Source: Acidimicrobiaceae bacterium (GTDB taxonomy: Bacteria > Actinomycetota > Acidimicrobiia > Acidimicrobiales > RAAP-2). Taken from it: a stretch of 64,000 bases of DNA. A model generated the notes under the pieces. That model saw only the letters and a program-made list of their open reading frames with translations. It had not been told where the DNA came from and ran no database searches. Below are positions 47,361 through 55,090 of this stretch, piece after piece (within the stretch, counting starts at the first letter, position 1; every line of letters starts with the position of its first letter). The stretch covers positions 1-64,000 of the forward strand of contig PKXA01000128.1 in NCBI GenBank assembly GCA_003133325.1, written 5' to 3'. Made by a program: the position numbers and the translations under genes.

Positions 47361-48278
47361 TCAGTTCAGCCCGCGTTGCACCCCGGCCAGGAATCTGTCG
47401 GGAGCTTCGATCATGGGGAAGTGGCCGACGCCGTCGAGGACCTCGACTCCGGCGTCGGGCCGGGCGCGGCCCAGGCGATCGACCATGGCGACCACCGCGA
47501 TTGGATCGTCGGCCCCCCACACGATGTGCAACGGTGAGGGATGATCTTCGATGGCGCCGGTGAACCGACCTTGGTTGCGGCGCCGCTCCTCGATATAGCG
47601 GATGGTCCGCGGAAGGAGAGACAGCCCAGCGGACCGGGCCGCCAGCTCACAGGAGCCGGCAAGCTCTGCTGCAAGCACCGAAGACGACGGGCTGAAGGTG
47701 GCGGCCAGACCACCGGCCAAGGTGTCGGCGTCCATCGGTGCATCGTCGCCCAGACGTTGATCGGGCAAGCTCAACAGAAACTCCTGGCCGGCACTGAGAT
47801 GAGCCAGCTCCATGTAGATGCTTCCGTTGGTAATCACCCGCCGCACGATCTCCACCGGCCAGCGCCCTTCCTCCTGGCGGGCCAGGAGCTCGCCCCCCAC
47901 GGTGTCCCCATAATCGTGGGTGAGCAGAGAGACCTTGCCGAGCCCCAGCCGTTCGGTGAGGGCCACCACCACGTCCGCCTGGAGATCGACGGTGTAGGCC
48001 AGGTCGGGTTTTGCCGACAATCCGTAGCCGACCATGTCGAAGAGGACCACCCGGCGACCCCGGGCCAGTTCGTCGGCCACCAGATGGAAGTCGAAGGACG
48101 AGGTGGGAAAGCCGTGGATCACCAGCAGCGGTTCGCGCCTCTCGGCCCCGGATCCGCCGGGCTCACCGGGCTCACCGGGCTCGGCCCGCCTTGGGTCGAT
48201 GTCGATCACGAAGACTTCGTGCCCGGCGAGCGGGATACGCCCACCCCGCTGCTCCCAAGCGTCGGTGCCGGCGGTCAC
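47361..48278 (-). CDS. alpha/beta hydrolase with Asp nucleophile (haloalkane dehalogenase/epoxide hydrolase-like)
   Basis: A 305-residue hydrolase: LLVIHGFPTSSFDFHLVADE (oxyanion HGFP), VVLFDMVGYGLSAKP, nucleophile elbow LLTHDYGDTVGGEL with Asp instead of Ser, acid region IVWGADDPIAVV and catalytic His in DGVGHFPMIEAP. The Asp elbow places it near haloalkane dehalogenases and epoxide hydrolases. A short GEPGEPGG insert near residue 33 comes from tandem DNA repeats. It overlaps the following dienelactone hydrolase gene by four bases. Confidence 0.85.
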   Translation of the reverse strand: MTAGTDAWEQRGGRIPLAGHEVFVIDIDPRRAEPGEPGEPGGSGAERREPLLVIHGFPTSSFDFHLVADELARGRRVVLFDMVGYGLSAKPDLAYTVDLQADVVVALTERLGLGKVSLLTHDYGDTVGGELLARQEEGRWPVEIVRRVITNGSIYMELAHLSAGQEFLLSLPDQRLGDDAPMDADTLAGGLAATFSPSSSVLAAELAGSCELAARSAGLSLLPRTIRYIEERRRNQGRFTGAIEDHPSPLHIVWGADDPIAVVAMVDRLGRARPDAGVEVLDGVGHFPMIEAPDRFLAGVQRGLN

Positions 48279-49063
48279 CCGAGGAGCCGCTCGGTGAAGA
48301 AGGCCAGCACTTGATCGAGGGCGGCCCGGGTAGGGGTGCCCTCCCGGTCGTCGAGGTCTTCGGTGAGGACCGAATGGGCGATGGATTTATGCCCGTAGGG
48401 GTTTCCGCGGGACGAGTCGATCTCCACCGCGATGAAACCGTCACCCAGCACCTCCCGGAGGTGTTCGAACCGTTCGGGAGGACTGAGCCGATCGCCGGTG
48501 AAGCGCAACCCCAGGACACACGTTCCGGCCGCCACCCGATCCTGGACGACCTTGAGATCGGCGTCGGAGATCCCCAGACCTTTCTTGTGGCTCTTGCCTA
48601 CCGGAAACGGCAGGGACGGTTGGCTCAGCACCGGTGCGACCACCACGTCGTCGACCATCATGGCCAGTGCGAACCCCCCGGTGAAGCACATCCCCACGAC
48701 ACCGACTCCCGGTCCCCCACAGGTGGCGTGCTCGGCCTTGGCCAAGGCCCGAAGCCAGGTGGTGATGGGACTGGTCCTATTCAGCGCCATGGTGGTGAAC
48801 TCGCGGGAGATGCATCCCTGGGCCAGCGACTTGGCCGTGTACCCCATCGTTGGTTGGCGCCCGTCCTCACCGAACACGTGAGGCAGCACAGCCGTGCAGC
48901 CGGATGCTGCTACTTTTCGCCCGAACTCGGCGACGTGGGGTGTGATGCCCGGCATCTCACTGATCACGATCACCGCCGGCCCCGTCCCCGTCCTGTACAC
49001 GGTTCGGGTGGTGCCCTCGGCGGTGAATCGGTTCTTCTCGAATCCATCCAGTGCGTCGACCAT
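48275..49063 (-). CDS. dienelactone hydrolase family protein
   Basis: A 262-residue protein: GPAVIVISEMPGITPHVAEF, GVVGMCFTGGFALAMM with nucleophilic Cys, LGLRFTGDRLSPPERFEHL with the acid Asp, and SSRGNPYGHKSIAHSVLTED with His. Members open lactones in aromatic degradation, but many have other ester substrates. It is the first gene of a pair with the alpha/beta hydrolase. Confidence 0.88.
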   Translation of the reverse strand: MVDALDGFEKNRFTAEGTTRTVYRTGTGPAVIVISEMPGITPHVAEFGRKVAASGCTAVLPHVFGEDGRQPTMGYTAKSLAQGCISREFTTMALNRTSPITTWLRALAKAEHATCGGPGVGVVGMCFTGGFALAMMVDDVVVAPVLSQPSLPFPVGKSHKKGLGISDADLKVVQDRVAAGTCVLGLRFTGDRLSPPERFEHLREVLGDGFIAVEIDSSRGNPYGHKSIAHSVLTEDLDDREGTPTRAALDQVLAFFTERLLG

Positions 49064-49159
49064 GCGCTGACGCTAGTCCGATAGCCCCCTGGTGGCCCCC
49101 GTGGACCTGACGCCGGACCTGACGCCGGACCGCTCAGTTCCGGACGGGATCAAGTCGCT

Positions 49160-50014
49160 TCACGCGGTCGGCGACAGCCCCACCTCTAGCGACACCCGCA
49201 CCGGAAGATGATCAGATCCCGAGCTTTGGGCGATCCGGGCGTCGACCACCGATACCGACGGGGTGACCAGCACGTGATCGATTTGGCTGTGCGGGCGGTA
49301 GGAGGGCCAGGTGCGTCCGCGGACCGCCCGTCGCCAACCCGGGAAGAGTGCGGCCAGCGGCGGTCCCCACAGGTTCATGTCACCGATCAGGGCGACGGCG
49401 GAACCTGTGGGGTCGGGCAATAGAGACCGTAATTCGCGGAACTGCGCCGGGGAGCGTTGCAACAGGTGGGACATGTGGGTGCCGACAACTGTCAACGCCT
49501 CCCCGCCGACCGGGACGGTGCAGGTGATGGCCAGCCGGCGGGCCGGGTCGCGCTTCAGTTGGCTCAACGAAATCACCGCCCGGTCACTGACCGGGATGCG
49601 GGTGAGCACCGCGACCCCGAAGGTGCCGGTGGAGAAGTGCGGATGGAGACGATCGAAGTTGCGGCGCCGGCGTCTGGGGTCATCGAGGCGGAACGAAACG
49701 TGGGCATAGCGGGGCCGCGGGCCCCACCGGTAATCGGCCGATGGATCAGGGCTGAAGAGCCGGCCTCGAGCCATTCCTTCTTCGATGACGTCGTAGCCGA
49801 GGCGGTCACCCACGGTGGCGGCCGTGCTCGGCCCTCCATCCGAGGGAGCCCATGATTCCTGCAGCACCAGCACATCGGCGTCGAGAGCGGCGCACTCCGC
49901 TACCACGTCGAAGGGACGACCCCATCCGTCGACGCCTCCGTGCACATTGAAGGTGGCCAGGGTGAGCTGGGGTCGGCCGCCGGTGCCGCCCACCCGGTCA
50001 ACGGTGTTGTCCAT
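49160..50014 (-). CDS. endonuclease/exonuclease/phosphatase (EEP) family protein
   Basis: A 284-residue protein with the EEP metal-dependent motifs in order: LATFNVHGGVDGWGRPFDVV, ADVLVLQESW, VVGTHMSHLLQRSP, ALIGDMNLWGPPL, and SGSDHLPVRVSLEV. It may act on DNA or on phospholipid or inositol phosphates; the substrate is unclear. The ATG at 50014 is taken as start; a GTG at 50035 is possible. Divergent from the hydrolase at 50164. Confidence 0.85.
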   Translation of the reverse strand: MDNTVDRVGGTGGRPQLTLATFNVHGGVDGWGRPFDVVAECAALDADVLVLQESWAPSDGGPSTAATVGDRLGYDVIEEGMARGRLFSPDPSADYRWGPRPRYAHVSFRLDDPRRRRRNFDRLHPHFSTGTFGVAVLTRIPVSDRAVISLSQLKRDPARRLAITCTVPVGGEALTVVGTHMSHLLQRSPAQFRELRSLLPDPTGSAVALIGDMNLWGPPLAALFPGWRRAVRGRTWPSYRPHSQIDHVLVTPSVSVVDARIAQSSGSDHLPVRVSLEVGLSPTA

Positions 50015-50163
50015 CCGCCCGGCGTCCTCGCCCACCCGGCTCAGTGCCGACCCGGGGTGGATGTGACCGACTTCAGGTCACCGCGGAACCGGGGGGCGGC
50101 GAGCTCGGCCGGGGCACGGGCGCCGGCCGGAGTGCAGATCGGGGGAGCCATAGACTCCTCAGT

Positions 50164-51081
50164 GTGCCAGATCCGCTGCCGGGCTACGACGAGTTCTCGA
50201 TGTTCGCCGACAACGCCTCCGAAGCCGGACTCCCCTGGCATGGCGATCCCGTCGTGCGCCGCACCTCGGTCGAAGTGGCCCCGGGCCGACGGCTCAGCGC
50301 CCTGGTGTGGGGGACCGAGCCGGCCGAGCTGGTGCTGCTCCATGGCGGCGGACAGAACGCCCACACCTGGGACACCGTGGCGCTGGCGCTGGACCTCCCA
50401 CTGGTGGCCATCGACCTCCCTGGGCACGGTCACTCCGACTGGCCCGGTGACGGCCGGGCTCTCGACCCGGCGGCCATGGCCGACGACGTGGCCCAGGTGA
50501 TCGTCGCCTTGGCCCCGGCGGCACGGGTGGTGGCGGGGATGTCGCTGGGGGGGATCACCGCCATCGTCCTGGCCTCCCGTCATCCCGAACTGGTGCCCCG
50601 ACTGGTGCTGGTCGACATCACCCCGGGAACCGACAAAGAGAAGAGCTCGGACATCCGGGCCTTTCTGGCCGGGCCCGAGACGTTCGCCAGTTTCGACGAG
50701 ATCCTCGAGCGCACCATTCTCTTCAATCCCACCCGCTCCGAGTCATCACTCCGGCGTGGCGTCCTCCACAACTCGGTGCAACGCGACAACGGGACGTGGA
50801 CGTGGCGCCACCAACTGGGCCGGCCCTCGAGTTCCTCGGGTCTGCACATCGAATCGGTGGATTTCACGTCGCTGTGGGATGACCTCGGAAGCATCACCGC
50901 CCCCACCTCGTTGGTGCGTGGCGGGCTCTCGCCGGTGGTCGGCGACGACGACGTGGCCGAGCTCATCCGGCGTCGGCCCGACGCCGAGGTGATGGTGGTG
51001 GCCGAGGCGGGGCACAGCATCCAGGGCGACAAGCCACTGGAGCTGGCCCGGATCCTCGCCGGGGTCTTGGACGAAGACTGA
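50164..51081 (+). CDS. alpha/beta hydrolase (Ser type)
   Basis: A 305-residue hydrolase: AELVLLHGGGQNAHTWDTVA, LVAIDLPGHGHSDWPGDG, nucleophile elbow VVAGMSLGGITAIVLAS with Ser, TSLVRGGLSPVVGDDDVAEL, and His in VVAEAGHSIQGDKP. Substrate unknown. The GTG at 50164 starts a protein beginning VPDPLPGYDEFSMFAD; the upstream frame is poorly supported. Convergent with lon. Confidence 0.87.
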   Translation: MPDPLPGYDEFSMFADNASEAGLPWHGDPVVRRTSVEVAPGRRLSALVWGTEPAELVLLHGGGQNAHTWDTVALALDLPLVAIDLPGHGHSDWPGDGRALDPAAMADDVAQVIVALAPAARVVAGMSLGGITAIVLASRHPELVPRLVLVDITPGTDKEKSSDIRAFLAGPETFASFDEILERTILFNPTRSESSLRRGVLHNSVQRDNGTWTWRHQLGRPSSSSGLHIESVDFTSLWDDLGSITAPTSLVRGGLSPVVGDDDVAELIRRRPDAEVMVVAEAGHSIQGDKPLELARILAGVLDED

Positions 51082-51103
51082 GCATTGGGCCGATGGGGCG
51101 TCC

Positions 51104-53479
51104 CTAGGCGGCGGACGCTACGGCATCGGTGCGCTCATCGGCGGCCGCGTCCGCCACGGCCAACGCCGCGCCGAGCACATCACCGATCTCCGCGGCCAGA
51201 TGGAAGGTCATCTGGTCCCGAACTGCTTCAGGAACGTCCTCGAGGTCTGGGCCGTTACGGGCAGGAAGCACCACCTCGGTGAGCCCGGCCCGGTGGGCGG
51301 CCAGCACCTTCTGTCGCACACCGCCGATGGGCAGCACCCGGCCCTGGAGAGTGACCTCGCCGGTCATGGCCACCGCCGAGCTCACCGGGATGTCCCGGAG
51401 CAGGCTCACCAACGCGGTGGTCATGGTGACCCCGGCCGACGGCCCGTCCTTGGGGGTTGCCCCGGCGGGGACGTGCACGTGGAACCGCTTGCCCACGAAG
51501 ATGTGGCTGTCGATACCGAGCTCCTCCGCGTGTGACCGGACATAGGAGAGGGCGATCTCCGCCGACTCCTTCATCACGTCGCCCAACTGCCCGGTGAGGG
51601 TCAGGCCTTCCGGTCCGTCCATCATCGAGACCTCCACGTAGAGGACATCGCCGCCTGTGCCGGTGACGGCCAGACCGGTGGCGACCCCGGGCACCGCGGT
51701 GCGATCGGCGGCTTCGAAGAAGAAGCGCGGGCGACCCAACCAACCCCGGACGTCCTCGGCGTCGACGGCTACCGGTGCCTCGCTCTCACCCGAGGCGATG
51801 CGGGTCGCCACCTTGCGCAGCAGCCGACCGAGCTCGCGCTCGAGAGACCGCACGCCGGCTTCGCGGGTGTAGTCGGCCACCACGTTGCGCAGGGCCTCAT
51901 CGGTGATGGTCACCTCGTCGACCCTCAAAGCGGACCGCTCGAGTTGGCGGGCGACCAGATGGTGCCGGGCGATGGCCACTTTCTCTTCCTCGGTGTAGCC
52001 GTCGAGGCGGATGATCTCCATCCGGTCGAGCAGGGGACCGGGAATGGTGTCGATCATGTTGGCGGTGGCGATGAACAGCACCCGCGACAGATCGAGCTCC
52101 ACCTCGAGGTAGTGGTCACGGAAGGTGTGGTTCTGGGCCGGGTCGAGGACTTCGAGCAGAGCCGACGACGGATCGCCCCGGTAGTCGGCGCCCAACTTGT
52201 CCACCTCGTCGAGAACGATCACCGGGTTCATGGTCTGTGCCTCGCGAAGCGCCCGAACCAACCGGCCCGGTTGTGCGCCCACGTAGGTACGACGGTGACC
52301 CCTTATCTCGGCCTCGTCCCGCACCCCGCCGAGGGCTACCCGGACGAAGGAACGCCCGAGGGCCCGGGCCACCGACTCGCCCAGGGAGGTCTTGCCCACT
52401 CCGGGCGGACCCACCAGGGCCAGAATGGCGCCGCTGCCGCGACCGGCCACCGGGGCCAGGCCGCGCTCGGCCTGCAGTTTTCGGACGGCCAGGTGCTCGA
52501 GGATGCGCTCTTTCACATCGTCGAGGCCGTCGTGGTCCTCATTGAGGATGCGGGAGGCCTCGTCGATGTCCAAACGGTCGTCGGAAAGCTTGCCCCAGGG
52601 GAGCTCGAGCACGGTGTCGAGCCAGGTGCGGATCCACCCGTTCTCAGGATTCTGCTCACTGGTGCGCTCGAACTTGCCGATCTCGCGTTCGACCGCCTTG
52701 CGCACCGCCTCGGGCAGATCCCTACCCTCGATGGCCGTCCGGTAATCGTCGGGGGCATCCTCGTCGCCGGGATTGATCTGGCCGAGCTCCTTGCGGATCG
52801 ACTCGAGCTGACGCCGCAACAGGAACTCGCGCTGGGTCTTCTCCATGCCCTGCTCGACGTCGTTCTTCACCCGCTCGCGCAAGGTGATGTCGGCCAGGAC
52901 CTCGCGGGCCCAACCCAGTACCAGACGCAGGCGTGCCTCGACATCGATGGTCTCGAGCACCTCTACTTTTTGGTCGAGCGACAGGTCGGGCGAGTAGCCG
53001 GACACGTCGGCGATCCGGCCCGGGTCGGTGACGTCCCGAAGGCGCTCGGCGAAGCGACCGGCCCCGCGGCTCAACAGAATGTTCTCGAGGACGGCTCGGT
53101 ATTCGCGGGCCAACTCGCTGACCTCGTCGGACGGCTCGGGGTCTTCGATGGACTCGACCTGGACCCACAGTGCCTGGCCGGTGCCGGGTACCGCGGTGCC
53201 CAGGGTGGCCCGCTCGGTGCCCCGCACCACCACCGCCTGCATCCCGCCCGGCAGCTCTCCGGTCTCCATCACCTCGGCGATCACACCCACTGTGGCGTAG
53301 CGCTCATCGATGAAGGGAACGATCACCAGGCGACCGCCGGAAGCCCCGGCCGCCTCCACCGCAGCCTTGGCGTCCTCGGACTCCAAAGCCATGTTGAAGA
53401 CCATCCCGGGCAGCACCACGCCCGAGGTGAGGGGGAGCAAGGGCAGATTCTGGTTGATCTCGTCGACTGTCTTTTCCAC
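51104..53479 (-). CDS. lon: ATP-dependent protease Lon
   Basis: A 791-residue protease. N-terminal LON domain (NLPLLPLTSGVVLPGMVFNM), helical region with KTQREFLLRRQLESIRKELG, AAA+ module with Walker A LVGPPGVGKTSLGESVARAL, Walker B NPVIVLDEVDKLG, and the Ser-Lys dyad in TPKDGPSAGVTM and GGVRQKVLAAHRAG. It degrades damaged and regulatory proteins in the cytosol. GTG start with CGGAG before it. An inverted repeat CAGTT-GT-AACTG (53504-53515) lies in its short upstream region. Confidence 0.96.
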   Translation of the reverse strand: MEKTVDEINQNLPLLPLTSGVVLPGMVFNMALESEDAKAAVEAAGASGGRLVIVPFIDERYATVGVIAEVMETGELPGGMQAVVVRGTERATLGTAVPGTGQALWVQVESIEDPEPSDEVSELAREYRAVLENILLSRGAGRFAERLRDVTDPGRIADVSGYSPDLSLDQKVEVLETIDVEARLRLVLGWAREVLADITLRERVKNDVEQGMEKTQREFLLRRQLESIRKELGQINPGDEDAPDDYRTAIEGRDLPEAVRKAVEREIGKFERTSEQNPENGWIRTWLDTVLELPWGKLSDDRLDIDEASRILNEDHDGLDDVKERILEHLAVRKLQAERGLAPVAGRGSGAILALVGPPGVGKTSLGESVARALGRSFVRVALGGVRDEAEIRGHRRTYVGAQPGRLVRALREAQTMNPVIVLDEVDKLGADYRGDPSSALLEVLDPAQNHTFRDHYLEVELDLSRVLFIATANMIDTIPGPLLDRMEIIRLDGYTEEEKVAIARHHLVARQLERSALRVDEVTITDEALRNVVADYTREAGVRSLERELGRLLRKVATRIASGESEAPVAVDAEDVRGWLGRPRFFFEAADRTAVPGVATGLAVTGTGGDVLYVEVSMMDGPEGLTLTGQLGDVMKESAEIALSYVRSHAEELGIDSHIFVGKRFHVHVPAGATPKDGPSAGVTMTTALVSLLRDIPVSSAVAMTGEVTLQGRVLPIGGVRQKVLAAHRAGLTEVVLPARNGPDLEDVPEAVRDQMTFHLAAEIGDVLGAALAVADAAADERTDAVASAA

Positions 53480-53552
53480 TGGTACTCCGTTCGGCTCAGC
53501 TGTCAGTTGTAACTGTTGCTATATCAACGGTATGCCGATGCGAGTATTCCCG

Positions 53553-53580
53553 GACGGTGCGTGGACGGTGCGTGGACGGT
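53553..53580. repeat. short 11-bp tandem repeat upstream of lon
   Basis: GGACGGTGCGT is present twice in tandem and then partly (GGACGGT) just beyond the lon promoter region. It is the only repeat in the lon-crcB gap; function unknown. Confidence 0.6.
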
Positions 53581-53594
53581 AGCCGCCATGGGTT

Positions 53595-53963
53595 TCAGAT
53601 GAGCGTGCCGAGTGCCAGCCCGGCGATGGCGGCACCCAGCCCAGCCACCAGGCTGACCAGCACGTTCGTCACCGCGGCGGCGGGCGCATCGCTCCCGAAC
53701 AGCCGAAAGGTGTCGTAGGTGAACGTCGAGAACGTGGTGTAGGCGCCGATCAGACCCGTGCCGAACACCGTCACCCAGTTGGTGGCCAGGCCGTGATGGA
53801 GAGCCGACCCGGTGAGGAAGCCCAGAACCAGCGAGCCGGTCACATTGATCAACAGGGTCCCGTAGGGAAAGTCGGATTCGACCTTCCCCTGGACGAACCG
53901 GTCGATCAGATACCGGAGGACCGCTCCGGTTCCCCCGGCGATCATCAGACCGCCGATGATCAC
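53595..53963 (-). CDS. crcB: fluoride channel subunit CrcB/Fluc (second copy)
   Basis: A 122-residue four-helix protein: GGTGAVLRYLIDRFVQG, PYGTLLINVTGSLVLGFLTG and GLIGAYTTFSTFTYDTFRLF, the Fluc signature with the Phe/Thr track. Last gene of a three-gene operon; GTG overlaps the DUF190 stop. With the first copy it likely forms a heterodimeric fluoride channel. Confidence 0.94.
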   Translation of the reverse strand: MIIGGLMIAGGTGAVLRYLIDRFVQGKVESDFPYGTLLINVTGSLVLGFLTGSALHHGLATNWVTVFGTGLIGAYTTFSTFTYDTFRLFGSDAPAAAVTNVLVSLVAGLGAAIAGLALGTLI

Positions 53964-54322
53964 GTGGTGGCCCCCGGATCGGGGGCCGGCCCGGAGCCGT
54001 AGGAGACCACCTGAATCGGCTCCCGCACCACGAGACCGCTCACCTGCAGGTCACGGATCTGGGGCAGAAAGGCGTCGATCTTCTCGGTGGTGTCGATGAT
54101 CTCCACCATGATGGGCAGGTCGTCGCTCAGACTGAGGATACGGGTGGTGTGGATGTGATTGTTGGCTCCGTACCCTTCAAAGCCCTTCCACGCCGAAGCA
54201 CCGGCCATGCCGGCGGCATGGGCCCGGTGGATGATCTCCGCGTGCATGGCCACGTGATGATGGCGGTCTGACTCGCCGAGATAGATGGTCAGGCGTTCGG
54301 CCGCTCCGGAGAGGGTGGTCAT
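53960..54322 (-). CDS. DUF190 protein of the fluoride operon
   Basis: A 120-residue PII-like protein: RLTIYLGESDRHHHVAMHAE, HAAGMAGASAWKGFEGYG, IHTTRILSLSDDLPIMVEII and QVSGLVVREPIQVV. DUF190 proteins often stand between two crcB genes. They have a PII/GlnB-like fold and may modulate the channel; this is family knowledge and inference. Four-base overlaps on both sides show tight coupling. Confidence 0.9.
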   Translation of the reverse strand: MTTLSGAAERLTIYLGESDRHHHVAMHAEIIHRAHAAGMAGASAWKGFEGYGANNHIHTTRILSLSDDLPIMVEIIDTTEKIDAFLPQIRDLQVSGLVVREPIQVVSYGSGPAPDPGATT

Positions 54323-54825
54323 GGGGTTGTCCTTTGTTCGGTTTCGGGTTCGGGGCGGGCGTCGAATTCTGAGTCGGGATCGGTACTCAGCAGACCTGAC
54401 GTGTCCCCGCGCCGGCTGCGGGCCAAAAGGACACCGAGTCCCACCGCCGCCACCCCGGCCACCACCGAGACGAACAGGTAGACGACGCCCAGAGTCGGAT
54501 AGCCGTCCTGAGTCCGCCGGACGGCTTCGACCATCAAGGTGGAGAAGGTGGTGAACCCGCCGCAGAACCCGATGGCGGCAAATGGCAGGGCGTAGCGGGT
54601 TGGTGGCCACCGTTCGGCCACCACCGTGATGATCACTCCCAGCAGTAGGGAGCCGACCACGTTGACGGCGAATGTGGCCCACGGGAACCCGTTGGCGGAG
54701 ACGACCACCGCCTGGCTCACCTCGTAGCGGGCCAGGGTGCCGAGGGCACCGCCGCCGGCGATGACCACGATGCGGAGTACGGGCGCGGAGCCCGGTCCGG
54801 TGGCTCGCTTCGTCGGTGAGGGCAC
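54319..54825 (-). CDS. crcB: fluoride channel subunit CrcB/Fluc (first copy)
   Basis: A 168-residue four-helix protein: AGGGALGTLARYEVSQAVVV, PWATFAVNVVGSLLLGVIIT and GFCGGFTTFSTLMVEAVRRT. It has a polar C-terminal tail of about 30 residues. The GTG at 54825 is chosen because AAGGAG lies seven bases before it. An in-frame ATG at 54873 lies inside the fluoride riboswitch and would need the RNA to be coding, so it is rejected. Confidence 0.93.
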   Translation of the reverse strand: MPSPTKRATGPGSAPVLRIVVIAGGGALGTLARYEVSQAVVVSANGFPWATFAVNVVGSLLLGVIITVVAERWPPTRYALPFAAIGFCGGFTTFSTLMVEAVRRTQDGYPTLGVVYLFVSVVAGVAAVGLGVLLARSRRGDTSGLLSTDPDSEFDARPEPETEQRTTP

Positions 54826-54861
54826 AGACTCTCCTTCCGGTGTCACGACTCGCGGTGTTCC

Positions 54862-54913
54862 GGTAGGAGCCATCAGCCGTCACCGGCGGTTGGGGCGAGC
54901 TCCATCGCCTCGC
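54862..54913 (-). ncRNA. fluoride riboswitch (crcB motif)
   Basis: On the minus strand the RNA reads GGCGATGGAGCTCGCC, then AACCGCC, then GGCTGATGGCTCCTAC. These are the conserved blocks of the fluoride aptamer, including the two pseudoknot halves and the GCTGATGGCTCCTAC 3' block. It ends about 37 bases before the crcB start codon. Fluoride binding would switch on the crcB-DUF190-crcB operon, probably through access to the ribosome-binding site or readthrough. Its 5' edge touches the IS605 element end. Confidence 0.92.
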
Positions 54914-54919
54914 TCAGTG

Positions 54920-55090
54920 TGAACTACACCCCACCTGAAGGTGGGGGCTTCGTGAGCTAGTCCCGGTCATGCTGCGACCGTCCTCTGGCCCAGTCTGTTT
55001 TCCCGCTTCCCCGGCCCGTCCAACTTCAACGGTGCCTCAGTCCCGACCGGCGGCATTGCATCCGTTCGTTCCTCCAGTTCGTACCTGGAG
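54920..55090 (-). ncRNA. putative TnpB omega RNA (reRNA) at the right end
   Basis: In IS605 elements the guide RNA covers the 3' part of tnpB and the right-end hairpin and continues into flanking DNA as guide. Here the minus strand gives the hairpin CCCACC-TTCA-GGTGGG and then GTAGTTCAC at the edge. The guide would be the next bases, ACTGAGCGAGGCGATG, which are the start of the fluoride riboswitch. Length and 5' end are estimates. Confidence 0.55.
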
